Assembly: GCA_963822255.1 (NCBI GenBank)
Contig: CAWGGV010000006.1
Location: forward strand, 248,001 to 312,000
DNA: 64,000 bases
Direction: 5' to 3'
Origin: UBA7803 sp963822255
Lineage (GTDB): Bacteria; Pseudomonadota; Gammaproteobacteria; Pseudomonadales; Azotimanducaceae
The notes under the pieces were generated by a model. It saw only the letters and a list, made by a program, of their open reading frames with translations. It did not search any database and had not been told where the DNA came from. Positions 55,817 through 64,000 of this stretch are shown here, piece by piece (within the stretch, counting starts at the first letter, position 1; every line of letters begins with the position of its first letter). The position numbers were made by a program, and so were the translations under genes.

Positions 55817-57064
55817 ATGGATCATGCTGCTGGCAATCATGCTGCTCGCAACATGCTGCTGGCAATCATGCTGCTGGCTGTGGCAACCCAGCAGAACCCC
55901 GCACAGGGAGGAGGCGAACACGACAACCCCGATCAACGGCGGCCGGGCACCGGCCGCGGAAGACGTTGGCGGCTCTACCACCGGCCAATCCGACCCACCC
56001 GGGTCTCGTTGCGGTCAGGCGTCTTGTCGGCAATCCTGTTTCTGCTGGTGATGTACACCCTGTACATCGCGGCCTCGCTGCTGATGCCCATCGCCCTGGC
56101 GTTTCTGCTGAGCGTCGTGCTGTCACCAGCGGTGCGCGTGCTCATGCGCCTCGGCGTGCCTCAGGTGCTGGCGTCGATTCTCACCCTGCTGACGTTCTCC
56201 GGCATCCTGCTCTCGGTGGTCTACGCCATTGCCCAACCGGCCGTCGACTGGATGGACCGCGCCCCCGATGAGCTCAAGCAACTCGAGTACAAGCTCGCCT
56301 GGGTGAAGGAGCCCATCAACAATCTGCGCCAGGCGGGCAAGCAGGTGGACGCTATCACCAGCGTGGGCGAGGAAGACGGCAAGGATTCCCCCGCCGCCGG
56401 GCCCGCGCAACAGCCGGAGCCCTCGTTCAGCCTCGTCAACACGGTGCTGCAGACGGCCCCGCCGGTGCTCTACGGTGTCGCCGTCACGTTCGTGCTGCTG
56501 TTCTTTCTGCTGGCCTCCGGCGATTCGCTGCTGAACAAGGCAGTGCAGATCTCGCCGACCCTCACGGATAAGCGCCGGGTGGTGGAGACGGGACGCGGCA
56601 TTCAGCGCCACGTATCCACCTATCTCGGCACCATCAGCGTGATCAACGTCTGTGTGGGCATCGCGGTCGGCATAGCCATGTATCTCCTCCATGTGCCCAA
56701 TCCGTTGCTGTGGGGGGTCATGGTGGGGATACTGAACTTCATTCCCTACATAGGCGTCGGCATCAGCATCGTGATCGTCACTCTGGTGGGGCTGCTGACC
56801 TTCGATTCCCCCGTGCACGCCCTATGGCCACCGCTGGCCATCTTCGGCATCAACGTCATCGAAGGGCAGTTCATCACGCCGATCATCGCCGGCCGCCGTC
56901 TTGCGCTGAGTCCGGTCGCCGTGTTCCTGTCGTTGGTGGTCATGGGCTGGCTGTGGGGCATCGTCGGCGTGCTGATCGCGGTGCCGCTGCTGGCCATCAT
57001 CAAGCTGGTGTGCGAGGAGTTGGAGCCGCTGCACTGGCTGGCGACTTTCCTCTCCGACGCCTGA
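55817..57064 (+). CDS. AI-2E family transporter (PerM-like)
   Basis: A membrane protein of up to 415 residues with about eight helices. Family blocks: LYIAASLLMPIALAFLLSVVLSPAV, VVYAIAQPAVDWMDRAPDEL, GVAVTFVLLFFLLASGDSLL, GVMVGILNFIPYIGVGISIV, and INVIEGQFITPIIAGRRLALSPVAVFLSL. Members export small molecules or sodium. The start is unsettled: ATG 55817, ATG 55853 in the tandem repeat, or a GTG at 55812 if one base was lost. The N-terminal 60 residues before the first helix are unlike the family. Confidence 0.88.
   Translation: MDHAAGNHAARNMLLAIMLLAVATQQNPAQGGGEHDNPDQRRPGTGRGRRWRLYHRPIRPTRVSLRSGVLSAILFLLVMYTLYIAASLLMPIALAFLLSVVLSPAVRVLMRLGVPQVLASILTLLTFSGILLSVVYAIAQPAVDWMDRAPDELKQLEYKLAWVKEPINNLRQAGKQVDAITSVGEEDGKDSPAAGPAQQPEPSFSLVNTVLQTAPPVLYGVAVTFVLLFFLLASGDSLLNKAVQISPTLTDKRRVVETGRGIQRHVSTYLGTISVINVCVGIAVGIAMYLLHVPNPLLWGVMVGILNFIPYIGVGISIVIVTLVGLLTFDSPVHALWPPLAIFGINVIEGQFITPIIAGRRLALSPVAVFLSLVVMGWLWGIVGVLIAVPLLAIIKLVCEELEPLHWLATFLSDA
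55821..55879 (+). repeat. 15-base tandem repeat ATCATGCTGCTGGCA, four copies
   Basis: Copies at 55821, 55836, 55851 (14 bases, one lost) and 55865. Read in frame the unit encodes IMLLA, a hydrophobic repeat. The last two copies are in frame with the AI-2E exporter gene; the first two would join them if the short copy had its missing base. Confidence 0.8.
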
Positions 57065-57088
57065 CCGGCCGTGGTGTGCTGGCGGTGG

Positions 57089-57223
57089 TGTGGGAGCGAC
57101 CTCCGGGTCGCGATGCTTCTCAGATCAGTTCAACTGAGATCGCGACCGGGAGGTCGCTCCCACACCGGGAGGTCGCTCCCACACCGGGAGGTCGCTCCCA
57201 CACCGGGAGGTCGCTCCCACACG
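57089..57223. repeat. REP-type inverted pair plus 19-base tandem copies (locus 5)
   Basis: A copy GTGGGAGCGACC-TCCG-GGTCGC (57089-57112) faces GCGACC-GGGA-GGTCGC (57141-57156), with a small palindrome (ATCAGTTCAACTGAGAT) between, a REPIN layout. The right half then repeats as CCGGGAGGTCGCTCCCACA three more times. It separates the convergent AI-2E transporter and desaturase genes. Confidence 0.85.
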
Positions 57224-57226
57224 CCC

Positions 57227-58429
57227 TTACGCCCGCGACAGCGTCGGCATCGAGTAAGAGCGGATCTCGGCGGCGAACTCCTTCAGCGCTTGAATGCCAG
57301 TGGCTTCGGCGTCCCGGCACCAGGCCTTCAGCTCACCGAGCAGCGCTTCGGCGCCGGCGCTGCGCTTCGCCCACACGTCGTAGAGCCGCTGCTTGAACTC
57401 GTAGATGGTCTGCAATTTGGGGCTGGTATCCAGAATCTCGCTGATCCGGTCCTGGCCCGCTTCGTCCACCAGAGATTCATCGCGGCACAGCACACGCTTG
57501 GCGGCGCGGACCACGCTGCGGCGAACGTCGCCGGCCCGGGACAGCTCCTGCTCCACCAGCGGCGACACCACCTCCTCGGCATATTTGGCCATCACCCGGA
57601 AGCGGTCGTTCAGCACCGCCCAGGCGGTGTCGGTATCCAAGGTGTCCTTGCCGGGCACTCTGGCCACCACCGGGCCCTTGCTGCGCGCTTTCGCCAGATG
57701 CAGCATCTCGAACAGACGAATGTACATCCAGCCGATGTCGAACTCCCAGGGCTTCTGGGACAGCTTGGCCGAGTTGGGATAGGTGTGGTGATTGTTGTGG
57801 AGCTCCTCACCGCCGACGATGATGCCCCAAGGCACGATGTTGCGGGCCGCATCGTGGCACTCGAAGTTGCGATAGCCCCAGTAGTGGCCGATGCCGTTGA
57901 TCACGCCGGCGGCAAAGATGGGGATCCACAGCATCTGCACCGCCCACAACGTCACGCCGATGACACCGAACAGCGCCAGGTTGATGGCCAGCATGGTGAA
58001 GATGCCGCCCGTGGTGAACTTCGAGTAGACGTTGCGCTCCACCCAGTCGTCCGGAGTGCCGGCGCCGAAGCGCTTCACCGTCTCGGGCGTGGCAGCGGCC
58101 CGGTAGGCCTCGGTGCCCTCCCAGAAAATCTTCTTGATGCCGTGTATCTGCGGGCTGTGAGGATCCTCCTCGGTCTCGCAGGTCGCGTGGTGCTTGCGGT
58201 GAATGGCCGTCCACTCTTTGGTGTTCATGCCCGTGGTGAGCCACAGCCAGAATCGGAAGAAGTGCTTGAGCACCGGGTTCAGCTCCACCGCTCGGTGGGC
58301 CGAGTGCCGGTGCAGGTACACGGTCACCGCGACGATGGTGATGTGGGTGACGACCAGGGTGTAGGCCACCAGCCCCAGCGCGGTGTGTTGCCACAGTCCG
58401 TAGCTGAGCCAATCGAGAAACGCAGTCAC
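57227..58429 (-). CDS. Acyl-CoA/acyl-lipid delta-9-type fatty acid desaturase
   Basis: A 400-residue membrane di-iron desaturase. Histidine boxes: HRHSAHRAVEL (HxxxxH), HRKHHATCETEEDPHSP (HxxHH) and HNNHHTYPNSAKLS (HxxHH). Four membrane helices flank them. The C-terminal 130 residues are a helical extension. GTG at 58429 is preferred, with GGAGATC nine bases upstream. It inserts a double bond in membrane fatty acids, close to Pseudomonas DesA-type enzymes. Confidence 0.92.
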   Translation of the reverse strand: MTAFLDWLSYGLWQHTALGLVAYTLVVTHITIVAVTVYLHRHSAHRAVELNPVLKHFFRFWLWLTTGMNTKEWTAIHRKHHATCETEEDPHSPQIHGIKKIFWEGTEAYRAAATPETVKRFGAGTPDDWVERNVYSKFTTGGIFTMLAINLALFGVIGVTLWAVQMLWIPIFAAGVINGIGHYWGYRNFECHDAARNIVPWGIIVGGEELHNNHHTYPNSAKLSQKPWEFDIGWMYIRLFEMLHLAKARSKGPVVARVPGKDTLDTDTAWAVLNDRFRVMAKYAEEVVSPLVEQELSRAGDVRRSVVRAAKRVLCRDESLVDEAGQDRISEILDTSPKLQTIYEFKQRLYDVWAKRSAGAEALLGELKAWCRDAEATGIQALKEFAAEIRSYSMPTLSRA

Positions 58430-58561
58430 TATGGAAGATCTCCTGTTCGGGGTTCGCCCGGCGTAGAATGCCGCGGCATTGTGACAACAACGCCCGGAAA
58501 AAACTACCGCCGGTTCGGCCTGTGAGACGTGCGCCCAGTCACTCATTAGAGTGGCTCGACA

Positions 58562-59380
58562 GTGGAAAGTTTAGCTAACGTGCATACGACCCTCGTTTCC
58601 GTGCAGGACGTCGTGCGCCGGCCCGACACGCTCTGCATCCTCGATTGCCGGGCCCGCCTGGGGGATGCACAGTTCGGGCCGCGCGCCTACGCTGCCGGGC
58701 ACATCCCGGGCGCCCGCTATGCGAGCCTGGACGACGACTTCGCCGGCCCACCCGGCCCCGGAGGGCGTCACCCACTGCCGGACCAGCTACGTCTGCGGGA
58801 CCGATTCCGCGCCTGGGGCGTCGACGACGACGATCAGATCGTGGTGTACGACGACGCCGGCGGCGCGTTCGCCGCCCGCGCCTGGTGGTGCGCCCGCTGG
58901 CTCGGCCACGAGGCGGTCGCCGTCCTGGATGGCGGCTTCGCCGCCTGGTCGGGACCGCTGAGTCAGGCACAGCCGGTGGTGGCGGCTGGCAACTTCAGCA
59001 TCCGGCCCCCGCTGACCCGGGAGATCGATGCGGACACCCTGCAGCGGCGCCTGGCCCAGACCGCTCTGGTGGATGCCCGTACCCGGGCGCGCTTCGACGG
59101 CGCCGAGGAGCCCATCGACGCGCTGGCAGGCCACATTCCCGGGGCCGTATGCCTGCCGTTTCAGGGCAACCTGGACGACGCCGGGCGGTTCCGCCCGGCC
59201 GCCGAGCTGGCCGAACGGTTCCGTGCCCTGCCGGACGACGTGGTGTGCTACTGCGGCTCCGGGGTGACCGCTGCCCACAACGTGCTGGCCATGCGCATCG
59301 CCGGCCGGCCCGAGCCCGTGCTCTACCCCGGAAGCTGGAGCGAGTGGATCCGCGACCCTGACCGCCCGCGGGCTCCGTGA
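58562..59380 (+). CDS. Two-domain sulfurtransferase (rhodanese/SseA-like)
   Basis: A 272-residue protein with two rhodanese domains. The first (CILDCRARLGDAQFGPRAYAAGHIPGA, VVYDDAGGAFAARAWW) lacks a catalytic Cys; the second has DARTRARFDGAEEPID, AGHIPGAVCLPF and active loop CYCGSGVTAAHN. CGSGVTA is the mercaptopyruvate sulfurtransferase form. A GTG at 58562 or one six codons later could be the start. mnmC begins nine bases after its stop. Confidence 0.9.
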   Translation: MESLANVHTTLVSVQDVVRRPDTLCILDCRARLGDAQFGPRAYAAGHIPGARYASLDDDFAGPPGPGGRHPLPDQLRLRDRFRAWGVDDDDQIVVYDDAGGAFAARAWWCARWLGHEAVAVLDGGFAAWSGPLSQAQPVVAAGNFSIRPPLTREIDADTLQRRLAQTALVDARTRARFDGAEEPIDALAGHIPGAVCLPFQGNLDDAGRFRPAAELAERFRALPDDVVCYCGSGVTAAHNVLAMRIAGRPEPVLYPGSWSEWIRDPDRPRAP

Positions 59381-59389
59381 GATCCGGCC

Positions 59390-61177
59390 GTGACTGAGCT
59401 CGGGGCCGTCGTTCCCGCGGCGCGCATCCGCTATCGCGACGATCAGCCCTACTCGCTGGACTACGGCGACATCTACCACGCCGCCGACGGCGCCGCCGAG
59501 GTGGCGCGGGTGTTCACCGGCCCCTGCCGGCTGGACGAGCTGGCGCGGGAGCGCAGCCGCGCCGCGCCGGCGCGGGCGGTGGTGCGCATCGGCGAGCTGG
59601 GCTTCGGCTCGGGGCTGAACTTCGTCGCGGCCGCCGAGCGCTGCCTCGCCGCCGGCGCTCGGCTGCATTTCGTCTCCTGCGAGGCGCACCCGATCGACGG
59701 CACCGACTTCGCCGCCATCGCCGCCGCGCGCGGCGGCCGGCACCCCCTGTATCGGGAGCTGGCCGCGCGCTACCCGCCGCGCATCCACGGCTGGCACCAG
59801 CGCGTCCTCGCCGGCGGCCGGATCTGCCTCAACCTCTGGCTCGGCTCCGCCGCGGAGGCGATGGCGGAGCTGGCCGGGCGTCAGCGGCAGCCCATGGACG
59901 CCTGGTTCCTGGACGGCTTCGCTCCCGACCGCAACCCCGCCCTGTGGGAACCGGCACTGTTGCAGGGCCTCGCCGGCCTCTCCGGCCCGGGCACCCGAGT
60001 AGCGACCTTCACCGCTGCCGGCCGGGTGCGCCGCGGCCTGGAAGACGCCGGTTTCGCCATGAGCCGGGTCGACCAACGGCCGCACAAGCGCGAGAGTCTG
60101 GCGGGGACGTTTACCGGCACGGCGCCGCCCGCCTTCGCGCCGCCCCCGCGGGTGACCGTGGTGGGCGGTGGCCTGGCCGGTGCCTGGGTTGCCCGGCAGC
60201 TGACCCGATCCGGCTGCGCGGCCACCGTGCTCGAGCCCGGCACCGGCCGTCTTCCGGGCTCCGCCATGCCGGCCACGGTGGCCCACGCACGCCTGCTGGC
60301 GGACGGCAGCGCCGCCGCCGGATTACGCTGTCACGCCTATCTGCACGCCGCCGCGGCGCTGGCCGGCATGACCGGGTTCACCGGCGGCGGCGCGCTGCAA
60401 CTTGCCGGGCCGTCCCGGCCGGAGGCGATCCTGCGCTCGGTGGTGGAGCGTTACCGGCCGTCGGGCCGCTGGCTCGAGTGGCTGGATCCACGGGACGCGG
60501 CCGACTTGGCCGGTTGGCCCGTGCCGTCCGGCGGTCTGTGCCTGCCGGCGGCGGGGGTGGTGGACATTCCCACTCTGGTGACCGGGCTGCTCGACGGCGT
60601 CGATGTGGTTCCGGCGGCCGCCACCGCCTTGCCGGACGGAGCCGTCGTGCTGGCCTCGGGACCGGCGGTGCACGAGTTCGAGCCGGCGCGCTATCTGGAG
60701 GTGGCGGCGGTGCAGGGCCAGCTCGATCTGGTGGCTGTGGAGACGCCGCCCGCCCTGCCCCTGGTGGGCAGCGGCTATCTGGTGCCCGCCGGAGCGGACG
60801 GGGTGGCGGCCGGCAGCACCTACGAGCACGCGCCGTGGGATCCTGCGGAGGCGACCCGCGCCAACCTCGCTCAGCTCGCCGGACACGCCCATCGCTGGCT
60901 CGGCCGCCGCCGGGGCACCCGTACCGTGTCTTCCGACCGCACCGCCATCGCCGGACGGCTGTTCGATGCCGGCGGAGAGCCCCTGCCGGACCTCTGGGTC
61001 TCCACCGGCCACGGCTCCGCCGGCAACGTCAGCGCTCCGCTGGCCGCCGCCGTGATCGCCGCGCAGGTCAGCGGCGACTGTCCGCCGCTGGCGCGGTCTC
61101 TCGAAGCGGCGCTCTCGCCGCGGCGGTTCCGGCAACGGCAGGCGCGCCGCGGCTACCGCCACAACGCTGCCCCGTAG
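59390..61177 (+). CDS. mnmC: tRNA 5-methylaminomethyl-2-thiouridine biosynthesis bifunctional protein
   Basis: A 595-residue enzyme. N-terminal SAM methyltransferase: YSLDYGDIYHAADGAAEVARVF, IGELGFGSGLNF and AWFLDGFAPDRNPALW. C-terminal FAD oxidase: VTVVGGGLAGAWVARQL and VSTGHGSAGNVSAPLAA. It removes the carboxymethyl group and then methylates wobble uridine in tRNA. Slightly shorter than the 660-residue E. coli enzyme. Together with the upstream sulfurtransferase this hints at tRNA thiolation, though that link is inference. Confidence 0.93.
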   Translation: MTELGAVVPAARIRYRDDQPYSLDYGDIYHAADGAAEVARVFTGPCRLDELARERSRAAPARAVVRIGELGFGSGLNFVAAAERCLAAGARLHFVSCEAHPIDGTDFAAIAAARGGRHPLYRELAARYPPRIHGWHQRVLAGGRICLNLWLGSAAEAMAELAGRQRQPMDAWFLDGFAPDRNPALWEPALLQGLAGLSGPGTRVATFTAAGRVRRGLEDAGFAMSRVDQRPHKRESLAGTFTGTAPPAFAPPPRVTVVGGGLAGAWVARQLTRSGCAATVLEPGTGRLPGSAMPATVAHARLLADGSAAAGLRCHAYLHAAAALAGMTGFTGGGALQLAGPSRPEAILRSVVERYRPSGRWLEWLDPRDAADLAGWPVPSGGLCLPAAGVVDIPTLVTGLLDGVDVVPAAATALPDGAVVLASGPAVHEFEPARYLEVAAVQGQLDLVAVETPPALPLVGSGYLVPAGADGVAAGSTYEHAPWDPAEATRANLAQLAGHAHRWLGRRRGTRTVSSDRTAIAGRLFDAGGEPLPDLWVSTGHGSAGNVSAPLAAAVIAAQVSGDCPPLARSLEAALSPRRFRQRQARRGYRHNAAP

Positions 61178-61183
61178 GCGCGA

Positions 61184-62362
61184 TCACCCCATCCGGAAGA
61201 CCCGCACGTTCATGACGTGCTCGAGATCGCACAGCTCGTCCACGGTGGCGGTGTCCAGCGCTTCCACCACGTCGATCAGGTTGTAGGCCACCTCGTCGCG
61301 GCTCTTGTTGATCATGTCCACCACGTTGATCTGTCGTTCCGCCAGCACGGACGTCACGCGGTTCAGCACGCCGGGCACGTTGCGATTGGTGACCGCCAGG
61401 CGATGGCCGCCGGCGGGCTCCAGGATCACGGTCGGAAAGTTCACGGAGTTGCGGATGTTGCCGGTGCGCAGGAAATCGATGAGCTGATCGGCGGCCATCA
61501 CCGCGCAATTCTCTTCCGCTTCGTCCGTGCTGGCACCGAGGTGGGGGGTAAGCAGCACGCGCGGGTGACTGGTCAGCTCCGGGACCGGAAAATCCGCCAC
61601 GTAACGCGACAGCCGCCCATCGTCCAGCGCTGCCCGCAGGGCCGTGGGGTCGACGATGGGCTCGCGCGCGAAGTTCAGGAGCACGCTGCCCGGCCGGAAC
61701 ATGGCCAGGGCCTGGGCATCGATCATGCCGCGGGTGTCCGGCAGCAGCGGCACGTGCAGGGTCACGTAATCGGAGCGGGCGAACAGGCTCGCCAGGTTCT
61801 CCATGCGCCGCACCTCGGCCGGCAGCCGCCACGCGGCGTCCACCGAGATGGCGGGGTCGTAGCCGAGCACGTCCATGCCGAGATCGAGGGCGGCCCGGGC
61901 CACCATGGAGCCGATGGCGCCAAGGCCGACCACGCCGAGACTGCGGCCGTGAAGCTCGCGTCCCTTGAAGCGCTTTTTTTCGGCTTCCACCATGGCATCG
62001 AGCTCCGCGGCGCCGCCGACACCGGCCAGCTCGCGCACGAACTCGATGCCGCCCACCACGTCGCGGGACGCCAGCAGCAGGCCGGCGAGCACCAGCTCCT
62101 TCACCGAGTTGGCGTTGCCCCCGGGGGTGTTGAACACCACCACGCCCCGCTCCGTGCAGCGCGTCACCGGCACGTTGTTCACGCCGGCTCCGGCTCGCGC
62201 CACCGCCCTCAGCCCGGGGTTCAGATCGGTGTCGGCGAGCCGATGGCTGCGCAGCAGAATCGCGTGGGGATCGTCACCCTCGGCGGAGAGCCGGAACTCG
62301 TCGCTCGGAAAACGCTCGAGGCCGCGAGCGGCGATGTGGTTGTAGGTTCTGACGGTGTACAT
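61184..62362 (-). CDS. serA: D-3-phosphoglycerate dehydrogenase
   Basis: A 392-residue D-2-hydroxyacid dehydrogenase. Substrate domain AGAGVNNVPVTRCTERGVVVFNTPGGNANSVKEL; NAD domain GRSLGVVGLGAIGSMVARAA; catalytic residues in NFAREPIVD (Arg), the DFPVPE region (Glu) and LLTPHLGASTDEAEEN (His). The ACT domain at the end (NVPGVLNRVTSVLAERQINV) is the serine-feedback site. First step of serine synthesis; serC is also in the window, 22 kb away. ATG at 62362 gives the standard YTVRTYNHIA start. Confidence 0.93.
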   Translation of the reverse strand: MYTVRTYNHIAARGLERFPSDEFRLSAEGDDPHAILLRSHRLADTDLNPGLRAVARAGAGVNNVPVTRCTERGVVVFNTPGGNANSVKELVLAGLLLASRDVVGGIEFVRELAGVGGAAELDAMVEAEKKRFKGRELHGRSLGVVGLGAIGSMVARAALDLGMDVLGYDPAISVDAAWRLPAEVRRMENLASLFARSDYVTLHVPLLPDTRGMIDAQALAMFRPGSVLLNFAREPIVDPTALRAALDDGRLSRYVADFPVPELTSHPRVLLTPHLGASTDEAEENCAVMAADQLIDFLRTGNIRNSVNFPTVILEPAGGHRLAVTNRNVPGVLNRVTSVLAERQINVVDMINKSRDEVAYNLIDVVEALDTATVDELCDLEHVMNVRVFRMG

Positions 62363-62429
62363 GATGCTCGGTCCCAGGTGAGCAGGATGAAGTGAGCCGC
62401 GTATGGTAACGAATCGCCGGCCCATCCGC

Positions 62430-63492
62430 TCAGCGACGGGCGGCGGCTTCCAGCTCCGCGAGCACGGCGGCGGCGGCATCGGGGGCGCGAAAGCCGGCGA
62501 GATGGCGCTTCAGCTCCGGCAGCTCACCAAACGCCACGCGCACCGCGTCGAGCAGCCGCGCGCCGTCCAGGTCGTCTTCGGACATTACCCGGCTGAACCC
62601 GCGCACCCGGGCGTACTCGGCGTTCTCCACCTGATCGCCGCGGCTCACCCGCGGAGAGAGCGGGATCAGCAGATTGGGCTTGCCCAGTGCCAGCAGCTCG
62701 AACAGGGTGTTGGCGCCGGCCCGGGACACCACCAGATCGGCGGCGGCGAGCAGGTCGCCCCACTCGCCGCTGACGTACTCGAACTGATGGTAACCGGGAG
62801 CCTCCAGCGGCGCGCGTTTGCCCGGCACCGCACACGTGCACGACGACGTAGCGCTCGAGCAGGCCCTTAAGCGCCTCGCGCACCGCGCGGTTCAAGGCGT
62901 CGGCGCCGAGGCTGCCGCCGGTGACCAGCAGCACGGGCCGACCCTCCGGGGCCGCCACCAGACGCCGGCCCCGTGCGGCATCGCCGAGGCGCAGCGCTTC
63001 CCTGAGCGGCGTTCCCGTCACAGCCACCCGGCCACGGAAGCGTGGCGCGCGGGTCTCGGCGAAGGTCACACACAGAGTTCTGACGAACGGCAGGGCCAGG
63101 CGATTGGCGAGGCCCGGCGAGAGATCCGACTCGTGTGCCACCACCGGCACCCGGCGCAGCCACGCCGCCAGTACCACGGGAAAGCTGACGAACCCGCCTT
63201 TGGAGAACACCACGTCCGGCTCGAGGCGCCCGAGCAGCCGGTAGGCCTGCCAGACCCCGGCGGCCACCCGGAACACGTCCAGCGCATTTTCCCCCGAGAG
63301 GTAACGGCGCAGCTTGCCCGCCGCGATGCCGAAGTACGCCACCCCGGTATCCGCCAGCAGCCGCGCCTCGAGCCCGGACCGGCTGCCCACGAAGCTGACC
63401 CGCGCGCCCGCCGCCAGCGCCCGTTCCATCACCGGGATGGCGGGGATCACGTGGCCGGCCGTGCCGCCGCCCGTGCACAGCAGGTGCTTCAC
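62430..63492 (-). CDS. murG: MurG-type UDP-GlcNAc transferase of the Firmicutes form, one frameshift
   Basis: About 353 residues. CTGGGTAGHVIPAIPVMERAL, then GKLRRYLSGENALDVFRVAAG, VVFSKGGFVSFPVVLAAWLRR and VAHESDLSPGLANRLALPF: these are the motifs of Staphylococcus/Bacillus-type MurG rather than the E. coli GMGGYVSGPGG and HEQNGIAGLTN forms. An inserted base near 62824 breaks GAGKRAPLEAPGYHQFEYVS; the rest has RAGANTLFELLALGKPNLLIPLS. It would add GlcNAc to lipid I. GTG at 63492 overlaps the hda stop (GTGA). Confidence 0.85.
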
Positions 63493-64000
63493 AGCCCCAG
63501 CACCTCCTTGACCAGGGGCACGGTCAACCGGCGCTGGCCGGCCATGGCGGCCTGGTCCAGCCGATCGAGCTCCGCCAGCAGGCTCGGCAGATTCCGGGCG
63601 CTGCGGGCGAGCCAGAAGTCGAGCACCGCCGGTGTCAGGTCGAGCCCACGCTCCGTTGCCATCCGGCGGAGCACGCGCGCCTTGTCGGCATCGCCCAGGC
63701 TGCGGATCTCGTAGCCGGGCAGTGCCCGCAGGCGCGATCCCAGATCCTGATAGCGGAACGTCAGTCTCGCCGGCGCAGCGCCGGCGCTGACCAGCAGCCG
63801 ACCGCCGGCCGTCTGCAGACCCTGGTAGAGGGCCAGCAGCGCCAGCTCCGCCTCCGCCCCGCCGAGCCAGGCGTCGACGTCGTCGAGAGCCACCAGGGCG
63901 AGCGCGTCCAGACCCTCCAGGGACGCAGGGTCCACGGCCGGGTCCGCCAGCGGCACATAGATGGCGGCTCTGCCGCCGCGGCCGCCGCGACGGTGACAGG
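63489..64000 (-). CDS. hda: DnaA regulatory inactivator Hda, 5' end cut by the window
   Basis: About 170 C-terminal residues of a DnaA-like AAA+ protein. The frame is open to the right edge (CHRRGGRGGRAAIYVPLAD). LALVALDDVDAWLGGAEAELALLALYQGLQTAGGRLLVSA holds Walker B and sensor 1; FRYQDLGSRLRALPGYEIRSL and LARSARNLPSLLAELDRLD are the arginine finger/sensor 2 region of Hda. It stimulates hydrolysis of DnaA-ATP after replication starts. The P-loop lies outside the window. Confidence 0.9.
   Translation of the reverse strand, partial: CHRRGGRGGRAAIYVPLADPAVDPASLEGLDALALVALDDVDAWLGGAEAELALLALYQGLQTAGGRLLVSAGAAPARLTFRYQDLGSRLRALPGYEIRSLGDADKARVLRRMATERGLDLTPAVLDFWLARSARNLPSLLAELDRLDQAAMAGQRRLTVPLVKEVLGL

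Overview
The window is high-GC DNA from a gammaproteobacterium. The strongest evidence is the block gyrA-serC-pheA-hisC-tyrA-cmk-rpsA-ihfB on the minus strand, with an MtaD-like deaminase, ubiG and yciK running the other way from gyrA; this is the arrangement known from Pseudomonas. REP-type palindromes of the GTAG/GTGGGAG kind, a wax-ester synthase and a Tat-exported oxidase operon suggest a Xanthomonadales, Nevskiales or Steroidobacterales relative rather than Pseudomonas itself. The sequence alone does not settle the genus.

Layout. 1-18050 is an accessory-metabolism region: an SMP-30 fragment, a VOC protein, an AraC regulator, a methyltransferase and an esterase; a strip of decayed genes around a complete IS1380 element (5349-7077); OmpA; a four-gene operon (TonB receptor, lipoprotein cytochrome c, FAD lactone oxidase, PLP enzyme); and GNAT plus wax-ester synthase abutting a truncated SIR2-like gene. 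18050-21071 is a small foreign segment with a Fic protein under a three-operator promoter, then a vapBC cassette bounded by a 41-bp duplication of the 3' end of tRNA-Asn. 21113-25705 holds secreted or lipid-anchored transglutaminase-like and gluzincin-like proteins. 25736-30172 is a compact wbpV/wbpL/wbpM-like surface-polysaccharide cluster lying just past lapA-ihfB-rpsA. 33191-42390 continues the core operon through aromatic amino acid and serine synthesis to gyrA. 42416-64000 is housekeeping: ubiG, yciK, rluB-scpB-scpA, trpS, yciO, yciB, pdxJ, a cyclophilin, argS, an AI-2E exporter, a desaturase, a rhodanese, mnmC, serA, a Firmicutes-type murG and hda (cut by the right edge).

Many essential genes (argS, gyrA, cmk, tyrA, serC, ubiG, murG) carry single-base indels that split otherwise intact reading frames. 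Because these cells could not live without them, the indels are most simply read as residual sequencing errors; these genes are annotated as whole genes with the break points given. The SIR2, AspT, AraC and MscS remnants show missing segments as well and are treated as true pseudogenes.

The most interesting non-textbook signals are the helically phased TACGCA-N5-TGCGTA operators around the fic promoter, the REP/REPIN family whose stems change by compensatory substitution, the Tat-exported lactone oxidase/PLP enzyme operon, the tRNA-Asn mini-island, the Gram-positive-type MurG overlapping hda, the in-frame TyrA-Cmk junction with no aroA, and the 191-nt scpB/rluB overlap.
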